Part shown: piece after piece, positions 1-10,384 of the stretch
How positions within the stretch are numbered: position 1 is the first letter of the stretch
How the letters are laid out: the number at the start of each line of letters is the position of its first letter
Source: Massospora cicadina
Taxonomy: Eukaryota; Entomophthoromycota; Entomophthoromycetes; Entomophthorales; Entomophthoraceae
Direction: 5' to 3'
Assembly (NCBI GenBank): GCA_022478985.1
Contig: JAKSZP010013540.1
Coordinates: forward strand, 1-64,000
Length of the DNA stretch: 64,000 nt
Position numbers and translations under genes: made by a program
Notes under the pieces: model-generated
What the model was told of the DNA's origin: nothing
The model's database searches: none
Seen by the model: only the letters and a program-made list of their open reading frames with translations

Positions 1-1104
1 TCAAATCAAGTTAGCTAAGATTTGATCACCATCACTGGCAGTTTCAATAACTTTTTAGTCACCCCAAAATTTGGCTGAGGTACGTTCCCTCAGGTATGGT
101 GGTACAATCTACTCCTCCAGCGTTCAGATGATCAGGAGCCACTAGTTCCACGGGTGCTCCCAAAATATAGTATCCAACATCATTGTAACCCCCCTCAGAA
201 TCCTCCCCAAGGGTATTCTCAACAATGGGCAAGGCCGCGATGGAAGTAGGGGAGATGGCTACAGAAGATTGGGTAACCTTAGGGCCACATTTACCATCTT
301 GGTTGGAAGAGAAGGCAAAGAGGCTTGAATGTGCTTGTGCGGGAGTGTGGTATCAACTGTGTTACCAAACAACTTTTGCATGAAGATGGGGTATCATTTT
401 AAGACAGACTGAGGAAACAGGTCTAGTAAGGAGGATAAGCACAGGTGGGCTCACTCTCAACTGGTTAACCGGTGGCAGCTTTGTAATGGTTAGAGCCAAA
501 GGGTTCACCTCAGCGTCACTTGTGTTAGCCCATAATTGGAATTCGGCCACTTCTAACAAAGCCTCTTTAATGTCACAAATTTTTTTGAAGTGGCGTTTCA
601 CTGAGATGCTATGTCTGGCTTGAAAGGGTCGATAGGCTAGCCCTGTTAACAGGGCAATGGCATCCTCAAGGGTAAGCATGTTAGAGGTGGTCAACCTTTG
701 CGCAGTGAGGTAAAATCATTCAGCAAAGGCAATGGTTGATTCAACTTCAACCATACTAAGGCACATAAAAGCCTGTTTTTCCCTGTGTAGACTCTGTTTT
801 GATCCGAATTCAGCCAGAAAAGCTTTTTCACCTTTGCCCAAGTGTATGAAGGGTTCAGGTTATGGACTATTCCCTCTTGCGCTAGATGACTTAAACAAGG
901 AAGGATGTGGCGAACTTTTTCCTTGTCTGTGGCGCCATCCATAGCGGCTTCATAAACATACAGGAAGGTAGCAATATTTCCTTCACCAGGGACGAACTTT
1001 TCCTTAAGGAGAAGTTTTTAAGGGCGCTGTTCAAGCTCTTTAAGGCGGGATAAGGCGTATGCTAATTGTTTTTATAAGAGCAACGACTTTTGGAATACAG
1101 GGTT
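1..1104 (-). pseudogene. Element Z: broken Ty3/Gypsy gag
   Basis: Remnant of a retrotransposon Gag, the capsid protein that packages element RNA. Read on the minus strand, two frames (about 942-691 and 694-362) align with the better preserved Gag of element E near 44.1-43.65 kb: both have a TW(A/V) patch followed by a basic helix, then L-T-L-(E/D)-D-A and D-I-K-E-A-L-L-E. A third copy of the same Gag type lies at 62.7-64.0 kb. Position 362 to the window edge would be the linker toward protease; I see no intact zinc knuckle there. At least one frameshift separates the pieces, and the element continues left of the window. Placement as Gag rests on homology within the window plus the adjacent primer site. 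Confidence 0.7.
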
Positions 1105-1122
1105 CCCCTGTAGTGAGCACCA
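1105..1122 (-). promoter_or_regulatory. Primer-binding site (PBS) of element Z
   Basis: Read on the minus strand this begins TGGTGCTCACTACA, the expected form of a site complementary to a tRNA 3' end finishing in CCA. It lies three bases inside a TG-starting boundary that I take as the end of the 5' LTR. The same 14 bases follow the 5' LTR of element D at 35613, which is otherwise a different element, so both appear to use the same primer tRNA, one with acceptor-strand 3' half AGTGAGC. The tRNA species is not identified. Confidence 0.65.
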
Positions 1123-1125
1123 TTT

Positions 1126-1640
1126 TGTAGGAACCCAGCTTTTATGTGCTCACTGGTGCTACACCTCTGAATCCCACAAAGGTTTTTAATATAAAAATAA
1201 AAAGCGCTCTTAAAAATTGTTAATTTTTATGTTTTTTATTAATAGTGTGGGTTTAAGAAAAAGTGATCCCTTTCCAATTTTCAACAATTAGTATTTATAC
1301 TATTTTTCAAAGGTTGGAGGGAATTTGGGGATAGGTTTGGAATATCTCTGATGATTTCCAATTTAGGTAATATGGGTGTCCATCCTAATAGACCTTGGGG
1401 AGAGTTAATTTGGGAAAACGGACGTTGGGGTTTTGGGGCAGAATATACCCATGTGTCAAGGTTTTGATGTACCACAACCAATCACCACTAAAGAAATTAT
1501 TTTTACCTTGGGGGCCCGCCGCCATCCCTATAAAAGGGGGTGGCCCCCAAGCAGGTGTGTTGAAGGACTTAGTGATGGTTGGGGGAGTACCTTCTGCTGG
1601 TTTCCCTTAAGTCCATCAAGCGATTGGTGAAATCCAATCA
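1126..1640 (-). repeat. Element Z 5' LTR (right edge unresolved)
   Basis: The sequence right of the PBS should be the 5' LTR of the minus-strand element Z. Its inner edge, TGTAGG at 1126, reads as an ordinary ...CA end on the minus strand. The outer edge cannot be placed because the partner LTR lies outside the window; it must stop before the LINE-1 coding homology begins. The segment contains a TATA-like box inside a GC-rich hairpin, listed separately. Confidence 0.45.
1507..1551 (+). promoter_or_regulatory. TATA-like box within a GC-rich inverted repeat
   Basis: CTATAAAAGG at about 1528-1537 sits between CTTGGGGGCCC (1507-1517) and GTGGCCCCCAAG (1540-1551), which are largely complementary. 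This contrasts with the AT-rich surroundings. It could be the core promoter of an LTR or chance; its plus orientation does not agree with the minus-strand reading of element Z. Confidence 0.3.
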
Positions 1641-1711
1641 TTTGATTTTGCAGAAAATGCCTGTGCGGGTTTTGAACTGGTGTTACCCTAGTTTACAGGT
1701 ATCATCGAAAA

Positions 1712-2483
1712 TTGGCCAGGGTCTTTTGGCTGATATTGTTGACATTTTCATTAAAATTGCTTTTAAAAGCATCAGAAAATTGCAAATGGCTGTCATTTAC
1801 CTTTTTTGGTGGAACCTTACATAAAACATTATTATTTTTGAGTTGCAAAGGTAAATTTCTGACAGCAGCTAACATTTTATTGGCGTCAGCAGAAGTGAAA
1901 CTCTGGTGCCTAGTTCACCCCAACCAAATGCTGCTGAAAATTCTGGCCTTCGCTGATGGCACAGTAGTAGGTATTATCTTACCAACTGACCTACAGGGCG
2001 CTAAGGAGATACTGGACTTATACCAGTTAGTGTTGAACACAAAGAAAAATTGGCAAAAACCTCCATAATGAGGATTGGCATCCTGAACTTCAGCCTTCTG
2101 ACTACACAACACTGATGATGAACTCCCATATGATCCAATACCTTGGGATACACTTTAATGATAAGGGGCCAGCGGTTCTGGAAACCAAACAAGAGATATT
2201 ATTGAGTATATCATTTTGAATGGCATTCTGGAAAAATGCCAGACTATGCCTAAAATAGAAAGTGCTGGCAATCAACGTAAACATCTTCTCAAAATTGTGG
2301 TATGTCGCCTATGTGCTGCCAATGAGCCTGAGCCTAAAGAAAAAAATCAGGACAATGCTATGTACCTTCCTATTATTTAAGGCAAAAGTGGTATTAATAG
2401 CACTAGAAACTCTGTCCAAACCAAAGTCTGAAGGAGGCATGGTCCTTCTGGACTTCAAATCTATTGCTCACAAATCTGGGTGA
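1712..2483 (+). pseudogene. LINE-1 reverse transcriptase, C-terminal half, broken
   Basis: Encoded in at least two frames. Near codon 75 of the 1712-2068 reading is F-A-D-G-T-V-V-G, corresponding to the catalytic (F/Y)-x-D-D box; the second aspartate is glycine, so this copy would be inactive even if read through. The reading at 2262-2483 holds the post-RT region also seen in LINE-3. Stops and frameshifts occur between them. The family was assigned by matching the same blocks in the other two LINE copies. Confidence 0.75.
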
Positions 2484-3075
2484 AGTCATTCCTTAGATTG
2501 ATGCAAACACACATGAGCTTCCCAACCCTAGCTTGGAGCATGAACTGGACTAGAGTTCATGGTCTTCAGGAGCAGGTCTCACCCCACTCCTTATAAGAAT
2601 AGATGGTGAGCCACCCACAAATGCCCTCCCAAAAAGGCACCCCACATTACTGGTAACTGTGCAATCAGGCAGTGCACCTGGGTAGCTTGATATATAAACT
2701 ACTAAATCGGGATGCTGAACAAATCCACAGGGATGTCAAGGCCCATAGTTCTGCAATAATTTCCATGAAAATTTGGTAAGAACTAAATTGAATCGCCCAC
2801 AAATACACCGCAAAGTCAATCAAAATCAGCTTCAAATTGCCCCTGATCAAGTATGGGGATCCATCCCAAAACCTTGGTGCAACTCACCCGCTTGACCACG
2901 AATCTTGAATAACTGGTCAACCAAAGGCCATGACACCAACTACCAAATGAAGGAGTTAAGCTTGGGCCTGAACTCCTGACTGGTAACAGCCAAGCAGCGG
3001 TCGGTAACCTGGTGGATCCTTAACCATGCGTTTAAATCTAGTAAGCACAGTGGACCATATTACCCACACAAGGAG

Positions 3076-3129
3076 TGCCCCATATGCACCAAACTAGAAG
3101 CAGATATCGCTCACCAATATTACAAATGC
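3076..3129 (+). other. LINE-1 C-terminal CCHC motif
   Basis: Eighteen codons with the spacing C-x2-C-x8-H-x4-C, starting Cys-Pro-Ile-Cys and containing E-A-D-I-A before the His. The same motif with the same spacing is at 17023-17076 (LINE-2) and 26904-26957 (LINE-3, minus). A zinc-binding motif downstream of RT is typical of several LINE clades. All four ligands are intact here although the surrounding frame is not. Confidence 0.75.
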
Positions 3130-3700
3130 TGTATTCAAAAAATAATGGTCCACGATGCACTACATCCAGTTGGGTGAACAATCACCAACAGAAATTCATC
3201 TGTTGTAGGACCTTTTTTTGCAAAAACCCTGCAATCATCCCCAATTCAATTACAAGCCTTCATCCACCATTATTGTGTATGGGTGATATACTTGGCTCTT
3301 GTTTACAAGATTTTGGCCAATGAGCGCCCCCATCACAAAGTTTGGTGCTGAAGATCATTCAGATTATCTCTGATCAAATCTGAAGGATCACAAAATTCTC
3401 ATACCTAATCCCCAGGTGTTACAAAGCTGCACATTTGGCTTTTCCTGATGGATCGCTCGTTGTATGTGACAAAGCAACAAATTGAACAAAGATCAAATGG
3501 CCTGTAAGCCTGCTTATGCTAGAACTGTGGCTAGCAATGGTGATTGTCAATTAGCAATGGTCAGTGGTGCTAGGTATCTAGCGGCCCAAATTCCCAGTCC
3601 TTTATCCTCAGCTAAAGCGCCTGTGTTTCGCCCTCCCCTCTTACTTTCCTTTTAAGTATTCCTTAAATAAAGTATGGGTATTTTTAGAAAGTTCTTATAG

Positions 3701-4218
3701 TACTTACACCAATAGTTACACCAATCCTTACTTCCTTTTTTCATTAGTATCACTATTTAGAAAAAGTGACCTGGTATAGTTTAGCAAAAGCAACTTTTTT
3801 AGATCGCATTTACTTCCTTAATTAAAGCAGTACAAGCAACTTTCAACAGTTACAGTTACAAAAGGTAATCCTGCCCAACAAAGTTTAACTCATAGAGATG
3901 ACAGACCACAGTAACTTCTCTTTTAGTAAAAAACAAAAACTCCCAACAAATGGACAATCTATCCAGCAGGGGTGCATCTACTGATACTAATAAAATAGTA
4001 AGCAATGAGGTCTGAGTAAACTAAATAAACTCAACCAATAAAAATGTCAGCAATGAGGCCCAAGCACAACAAGAAACTTGGTCACAAATTTCACAATCAA
4101 CATGACAAAAATAAAAATAACTAGTAGAATGGGGACACTAACCCCTCCAAAGGCAGCTCAACCTCAAGGAGCGCCAACAGCCACCACTTTGGAGACTGGA
4201 GGTCCCACCAATGAGGCA
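3701..4218. other. No gene recognised
   Basis: AT-rich DNA right of the LINE-1 3' end. A short phrase built on GCAATGAGG occurs twice (about 4002 and 4049). An open stretch from 4078 has no recognisable motif and overlaps the LTR to its right. I see no coding or RNA feature I can support. Confidence 0.5.
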
Positions 4219-5105
4219 TGTCAAGAGAGTATCTATAACTTTACAGTTCCCAGTGAGGGGGTGCAAGGTGCACAAGCACAGTGTCAGGGAACTTGGCATC
4301 AGTATTAGGAGTGTAGCCCTGCAGGGTGTGCTAGAGCTAACGTAACACAGGGCAAGAATATTTAACACAGTATAATAATAAGGAGAAAAAAAACAACAAG
4401 ACTTGGGTGGACCCAAAAAGAGAAGTTTGTATCCAAGTGGTAATCTAGGCTGGAGGGCTTGAGTGCCTTGGTCTGTAGGGGACCAGGGCGGCCCATCGGT
4501 GCACCAGCTGAGTTCATTATATCTGTGCAAAGGAAATGGCTGGTATTGTTGGGGACCTCCTCAAAGAGGTCTGCGCACAGGTTCAACAAGTTAACATATA
4601 TAAAATGGAAACTAAACGGGATTTTATTTAAATTGAGGAAGATAACCAATGAGAAAGGTTAGGCTTGAGCAAGTATTTAAGCTAATTTGGGGATTCTCAA
4701 TTGGTGAAAGTGGTACTAATCCCTGGTGCATTAATAAGTGCATGCTTCCATTTGATATGGTAATGTACTTCAATATTAACCAAACTCCAGTGATTGATTG
4801 AAGTCAAGGCTTACCTAAGTTAGAAATTTCATAAATTGAATGGGTTTCAAACCACTGTTCACAAGTACCCAAATTGAACCATCATTATTAAGTGCTAGCA
4901 CATTCATTTTAATGCTATGGCCGTTACACATGGCTGGGCAACTTGCACCTCCTCTGAACCAATCTGGCCATATCTATCCTGCACCCAGCATTGGTCCCAG
5001 GCGTGCCTTAATTCAGAAAGGTCCTATAGCTTGGCCTTTTTGACTCTTGGCACCCAGTCTTGTCTTGGACATTGATCCCTTCAATAAAGTCATGTGAACA
5101 TGACA
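4219..5105 (-). mobile_element. Family-A LTR, reverse orientation, probably solo
   Basis: The whole segment aligns with the reverse complement of the element A LTRs (28796-29646 and 33901-34754). Matching points run in order: a start near TGTCAAGAGAGTATC, CACAAGCACAG...CAGGGAACT, GGTGTGCTAGAGCTAA, the GACCTCCTCAAAGAGGTCTG block at about 4545, an AAACGGG block at about 4614, and an end at GTCATGTGAACATGACA. Length 887 bp against 851-854 bp in element A. It is much more diverged than the element A pair, so it is an older copy. Flanking pentamers (AGGCA, GGCCA) match only partly, so a solo LTR is likely but not proven. On the minus strand TGGTGGGACC lies eight bases beyond the inner end and could be a PBS. 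Confidence 0.7.
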
Positions 5106-5299
5106 GGCCAACTCATGGCAAAGCAAAGGTACTAATGAGCAATGCCCCCCAAAAGTCCTTTCTCAGCCCAGTACCCCCCAATACTGAGTACCCACCCTCC
5201 ACAGGGATGGTGGAAGCCCTACCAACTAGGGGACCAACCCTTGAAAATTTTTCCCGTGCAGGGAAATGATCACCCTGAGTTAAACAAAGATAATTGGGG

Positions 5300-5840
5300 A
5301 GATCCAATATTAATGCTATTTGAGAATTTTTTTGGCAACTCTCCCCAATAAAAATAAGTCACCTCAATTAACTAACCCCTTATCAGGCCCAATACCTGAT
5401 GAAGCTATGTTCACTTCTAGAAACCCCAATAGCAATAAAACTGGAAGAAATAGTCAGTAATGATCTCCAACAAAACTCAGTCCCTCCATTTGACTATCCT
5501 CTTATCAGTTAATAAAACTTGATAAGGTTACTGTCATTTTGAGAATTTCCAATAGTAATAAAATAGAGAAAAATGTGTTAAAATTATCTCTCTGGCAAAA
5601 GTTAATCCCCAAATTAAACACCCTTTATTAGGTCCAAACCCTGATGAAGCAATGATTACTTTGAGTACCTCAAATATCTATAAACTAGGAAAAAATTGTT
5701 GGCAAATATCCCAGATAAGAATCAGTAATCTCATTTGATTAACCCCTTGTTAGGCCCAAGCCCAGATGATGTTACAGTTTCTTTGGGATCCAACTTAGAC
5801 TCATCAGATAATTTAAACCCACTACCAAAAAACTGAAAGT
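5300..5840 (+). repeat. Degenerate tandem array, unit about 120 bp
   Basis: A recurring phrase, approximately AATTAACYCCYTTATYAGGYCCAA followed by CCTGATGAAG, then a CAATAGYAATAAAAY block, appears at about 5374, 5495, 5612 and 5736. A partial unit precedes it, ending GGCAACTCTCCCC at about 5345. Units differ by many substitutions and small indels. There is no coding signal across it. It looks like an old satellite or minisatellite, or the internal repeat of an unrecognised element. Confidence 0.6.
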
Positions 5841-6574
5841 AATGGCAAAAAATCTTAAATTTATCAAACTAATAATAAACAGGTAGCAAATCACTTAACA
5901 CACTGCTGAAATAAACATTGATCAGAAGGACATGATGACCCATAGAGTCATCTCTGCATATGAGGTGATGCAATGGGAAACATTGCAGTTCCCATATGTG
6001 ACAGTGACCATTGGATTTTAAAAGCTATATCCCCTGCTATAGTGCCAACATGGCACACAAATTTTCTGCTGGAGCTGCAAAACGGTGGATTGATCCGCAA
6101 TACCAATCAAGTTGGATATAATCTTCAAATTGTCATGCATACACATGGAGCAGACCCTCAAGTGTAACTGTTAGCTTTGACTGATCATTACATTTCAGCT
6201 CAGGTTCAGATTTTTTTGAATCCCAAGTTGATTTGTTTTAAGATTGTTTTTGGTGTTTTTCAGGTTTGGGCGCTGGGTTGTGCCTCACCTAAACTATTAG
6301 TTAGGCTCTTATGAGCCTAATCAATGGTTTGGGTAAGGCCCCAGAAAGGCAACCTTTAAGGTTGAGTATTCACAATTCTAAACTTTGTTCAGAATTCTCT
6401 CTTGATTCTCACCCTCACGTGGGTTTCTCTGGTGGCCTCAGGGCCAACCTTACCTTATCTTACCTGATGATCTGAAAAAAACAAGTTTTTGTCATATTAA
6501 CAAAAACTTGGGTTTTTGGGGCTCCACTCATCCAATTACTCTGTCTTGTTGAACCTTTGAACCTTTTGTGATGA
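5841..6574. other. No gene recognised; contains a small hairpin
   Basis: A 64-codon open stretch at 5973-6167 has no motif I recognise. An inverted repeat CAAGTTTTTG (6482-6491) / CAAAAACTTG (6501-6510) forms a perfect 10-bp stem with a 9-base loop. The left target-site copy of element G ends this interval. Confidence 0.5.
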
Positions 6575-8078
6575 TGTTAAACCTGAGGATTACTAAATTG
6601 ATAAATTAAATCATATGCATTTAATCAAAAAGAAGTTCAGCTGAAGGATCCTCAACTTTAGCCAGTGTCTTATGGTATTTTGACCATTTGGAAGCTCACT
6701 AGGCTTATTTAAATAAATATGACTCTTCTGGTCGATAATGGGCTTAATTTTCCCTAAGCATTTGTGAACTTTTACCAAGGCAAGCAATGGTACAAGCTGA
6801 TATTTATAACTTAAAAGCTTGATAACACTCTTTAAAAAAACACTGATAAAAACCAGATATAGGGAATTTGAAATCCATGTCTTTAATTAAGAGATATTAT
6901 TGGATGCTCATTCATTAGACCATGCGCTGGCATTATACCTCTAGGGCATCTCCTGGCCACATTTCAAGCACGCAATTCCCATAGATAAATTTTTTCCACC
7001 TCAGTTTGCCCCTTGAACTGATATGACCATGACCTATTACTAGGACTATTGGTGACAAGATACTCTCAGTTTTAGGAAGATTTCAGGGATAAAAATTGCA
7101 ACACAAATGTGCAAATTGTCCTAAAATCAACCTGATTTGTTTTTGGTCATGCAGATGATGAAACATGACTTCTGTGAAATTCGGCATCAATTTGAAAGTA
7201 AATGACATACCCCAAATTGGAATGTCAGCAGATCTCTCAATAGCAATTGGTACTCCCATTTGGGCGGTATATGCAAGTGCTATCAAGTTTCAACATACAG
7301 TTGATGAAAATCAATCACTGGAACAAATCAGCATCAATTTGGCTTAATGATGTATCTTTAATAGGGACTTTAGTAGCCTTTTAATAGCACTAGGTACTCC
7401 CATTCAGGCTGTCCATTTGCAAGTGCAATCAAGTTTTGTAATACAGCTGAAAAAATAAAATAAATGGAAATATTTATCCTAGGGCAGGAAACTAATTGCA
7501 AAATTATGATGGCAATCTTCTAGTTGTATCAGTTTATGAGATATTAAAGAGCTATCCTAGGGATTGATTGATGGACGATTTCTAAAAGATATACAGTCAA
7601 TATTGTGCCCAGTTAATCAGGACCATTTGCTGAGTTGCTGTAGTTACAACTGGCCTGATTTGAACTAAGGGTAGTCAGCACAAGCTATCAAAAGGATGAA
7701 TGTCCTAAATTGATATAAGGATATTTGGTTTAAGACATTATAGAAGTAATCAGCCATAGTTGATTGATAGGGTAACTTGCCTGAGTTGATTTAAGAATAT
7801 TTAGCCCAAAAGTAATTGGTCTAAGTTATTGTAAAAGTAATCAGCCCAAGTTGTTGAGAGGGTAATTGGCCCAAGTTAATGTATGGGTAATCAGTCCAGG
7901 ATATTAAAAGAGTAATTGACCTAGGTTAATTATAGATAAATAATCCCTAATTGCCAGGTCAATGAAGAAATAATTGGCCAGTCTTGATAGTGTTTTTAAG
8001 GGTATATCGTTAGTGTAATCAGACCAAGTTTGCTAGTTTTTGAAGGGGTTTTTTCAAGTCAACCGCCAGAATTTGACA
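6575..8078 (-). repeat. Element G 3' LTR
   Basis: 1504 bp. Aligns through its length with 12187-14388 once the insertion in the latter is removed, including the phrase CTAGGGCATCTCCTGGCCACATTTCAAGCA near 6950 (shared in two pieces). Numerous substitutions separate the two, indicating an old insertion. Confidence 0.75.
7600..7960 (+). repeat. Minisatellite inside the element G LTR, unit about 28-30 bp
   Basis: A phrase approximating GTAATTGGCCCAAGTTGATG recurs about every 28-30 bases, with variants such as GTAATCAGCCCAAGTTG and GTAATTGACCTAGG. The equivalent run at about 13930-14250 in the other LTR has the same order of units, so the array predates the insertion of G. Confidence 0.6.
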
Positions 8079-8091
8079 TTTTCCCCACTAG
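8079..8091 (-). promoter_or_regulatory. Polypurine tract of element G
   Basis: Minus strand reads CTAGTGGGGAAAA directly before the LTR start TGTCAAATTC. Priming of plus-strand DNA from a purine run next to the 3' LTR is standard for LTR retrotransposons. This fixes the element's orientation. Confidence 0.65.
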
Positions 8092-8285
8092 ACTTGAACA
8101 AAAGCCCAAATTTTCTAATTATTTTTATTTATTGTCATCAGTCAGCTTTGGTTTTGGCCTGAATTGCCGCTAGATATAGGGTTAGATGCCTAACCTTGAG
8201 ATTGGCCCTGATTGCCAATATGTTTGAATTTAGATCACCTTCCCTCCCTGAGAGCAAACAATAGCTATTATCTAGGTGTGATATA

Positions 8286-8402
8286 TGTTTTTTTACTATT
8301 TTTAGTTTTTATACTTTATATTTTTTTCTTTTATTTTTTTCTTTTCTTCTTTTTTCTATATTTTATTTTATATTGCAATGCTAATAATTTTTATTTTTTT
8401 TC
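8286..8402. repeat. T-rich low-complexity tract
   Basis: Over 100 bases made almost only of T with A and scattered C, in element G's interior just inside the polypurine tract. An open reading of 64 codons covers it only because the composition lacks stops; it is not a gene. Confidence 0.7.
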
Positions 8403-8438
8403 TTAATTGGCCAATCTCTTGAACTCTTTTTATAAAAC

Positions 8439-8603
8439 TTAAGTGGACAAAGTTGAGGAGTGGTAGCATATTGGGGTGCTTCTTGCTCCACTCTGGTTTG
8501 GGTTTGATTAAACAGGTTCAAAAATAGCAAAGGCTAAAAAACTTTGCATGGTATATTTGTCCCAAGGTCAACCCACCTTATTTACTTTAAGTGGACACAG
8601 TTG
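8439..8603 (+). mobile_element. SINE copy 1 with 17-bp target duplication
   Basis: The body is about 8456-8586. It is flanked by TTAAGTGGACAAAGTTG (8439-8455) and TTAAGTGGACACAGTTG (8587-8603), one mismatch in 17. The head has tRNA-like boxes: TGGTAGCATATTGGGGTGC at 8461 (A box, degenerate) and GGTTTGATTAAAC at 8511 (B box). The tail contains TGGTATATTTGTCCCAAGG then TCAACCCACC, shared with the copies at 55.1 and 56.8 kb. Such elements are transcribed by RNA polymerase III and moved by LINE machinery. Confidence 0.75.
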
Positions 8604-8800
8604 TACATAAATAATTGGTCCTAACATCTTTTATTGCATAATTGAATTGCGATGTCTTCTCAGTGTTAGTCAAGTTACTTAAATCAGCCATTATGACAAC
8701 ACTGTTAATGCTGATTAGGTCCTTGCTGGGAAACCTTATTTTGTTAAAGGTTCCAAACTTGTAACCCAAGTTGAATTCTGTGGTAGGGAACAGATGCATA
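8604..8800. other. Element G interior, uncertain
   Basis: Open on the minus strand and possibly the extreme C-terminal side of G's integrase or a spacer; I recognise no motif. It ends at the family-B LTR. Confidence 0.3.
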
Positions 8801-10216
8801 TGTAAGTCCAGGGGAGCGCCCCCTCCATATAGATTATTGGTGTTCCCTTTCCTTTCCAAGAAGGGGACAAGAAGGCCAGAGGTTCCCCTGTCTCCCAGGG
8901 TAACCTTGCTCATGTGGTAGACATGCAGTGGGATTACTGCTTACCCTTAGAAGACTCTGCCCCCAATCCCAGTTCTTACGCCTGAATAATTAATATAACA
9001 AATGGGGGAGATCTGTAGCAAGTTTACAAAGAATTGGCATCTGCATAGTGAAAAGGGACTGAGCATAATTAGCAGCGATGAATCTTTGGCCTTAATAGTC
9101 AGCTTTCATGTACCATCAGTTACAAAGCCCAACAGGCATGTGCATTCAGCGAAAAATGCAGTAAATGTAAAAAAATTGGTAACATTCACCAATGACGTTG
9201 GGCCATTGGAATATGTTGTCGCAGGTTTAATAAACCCTCCTCAGAAATATTGAGAAAAAGCCAGACAGGCGTGTACCTCCTAAGAAGAATGCGCTTAATG
9301 TCAAATCATCAGTGGAACTCACCGATGGCATTGGGCAATCAGCAAAAGTTGTCACCAACTTGGAACCCTCCTCAAAAAAATCAAGATCTTTTTCCAATGA
9401 GTTCTGTTTAATCAAATGGATGCCAAAATGACCGGGTGCAGGTGGGTTGGGCATCCTGAACCCATTTCCAACCTTTTTGGAATTCCCCTATGTGAGGTGG
9501 CCTTGAGAGTTTCATGTTGCCTGTTGGGTGAGACACGGTCACACTAACCATCAAAATTATGGTATAACTGCAATATGGGCATCTGTGACAAAACTGACAG
9601 TGACTTGGACCGCCACCAACTCTTTTGAAGTCAGTTCAAATTAAGTTTGTTTTCCCCCTTACTCAAAGTTCACCAGGTTAGGTCAAATCTCAAGGGCCCT
9701 GATCCTGCGATTTCCCAAGTTTCTCAAATTGATTGTCTATATAAGCAGTCATAACATACTGAGAAGATTGAAAGTTGATTATCCATATTTAAAACTAATA
9801 AAAACTTTACTGCGCTCAAATTTATTTATCTAAGTTCAAGTTTTTATTTTCCAAACCCCTGAAACATCTGCAATGTGGGCCCATGGCCCATGTAATGACT
9901 ATGTCATCCCAACTATGTTGTTATCAATGATCCTTGCCATAGTCACTTAGGCCTATTATTCCAAGGTCTCTACATATTTTTCCCTGATCTTGCAACTCTG
10001 CACCTGGGTCCGTTAGCTTTGGGACTGTAACATCTTGGTTCTTTGATGAGTTGATTGTTACATTTTTGGCCCATCAGTGCCCCATTGTTACTCAAAACCA
10101 AGTACACTTAATTGTCATTTGTGCGGCAATGCCCCTGGCATTCTGGCTCACCTTTTGGCTGTTTTTGCATCCAAACCGGCAGACCAGTCTAAAGTTTATC
10201 TGCCGTTTCCTTGTCA
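8801..10216 (+). mobile_element. Family-B LTR, plus orientation, inside element G
   Basis: Starts TGTAAGTCCAGGGG and ends TTGTCA; 1416 bp, against 1422 and 1424 bp for the element B LTRs, whose reverse complement it matches at both ends. The right end has the CATCC(A/C)AAC(C/T)GGCAG block at about 10168. It also aligns with 58455-59738. Flanking pentamers (GCATA, TTAAA) do not match, so it is not a clean solo LTR or one flank has been altered. It lies in the interior of G between integrase and polypurine tract. Confidence 0.7.
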
Positions 10217-10384
10217 TTAAAAGAGATAGTCTGAGTTCATTTTGATAGTAACTGGCCGATTTTGTAGGTTTGCACATAAGAGATGAAGTTCTTTATGGCC
10301 TGGAATAAAGATACCAGGTGCTGTTTGGTTCAACTTGCGATTTGGACTATGGTTTCTATACTTTATCATAAAGTCTTCTAGAAT

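Larger units (their letters stand above)
1640..3700 (+). mobile_element. LINE-1: 5'-truncated non-LTR retrotransposon
   Basis: 3' portion of a LINE on the plus strand. It aligns with LINE-3 (minus, 28.2-26.35 kb) and LINE-2 (plus, 15.2-17.45 kb) in the same order: late reverse transcriptase, the conserved stretch around F-S-K-L-W-Y-V, a K-P-K-(S/R)-E-G-G-M-like block, the C-terminal CCHC motif and a 3' UTR containing AATAAA at about 3665. Endonuclease and early RT are absent, as expected from 5' truncation during target-primed reverse transcription. The left edge is approximate. No target duplication was found. Confidence 0.75.

Noticed and set aside
4078..4308. 76-codon open stretch as a host gene
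   Set aside because: It runs into the family-A LTR, has no recognisable motif and no supporting neighbours.
6400..6574. LINE-2 endonuclease 5' half continuing left of element G
   Set aside because: Only about six residues could be matched across the junction; not enough to claim continuity.
8212..8406. Phe-rich reading
   Set aside because: Product of the T-rich low-complexity tract; no stops arise by composition.
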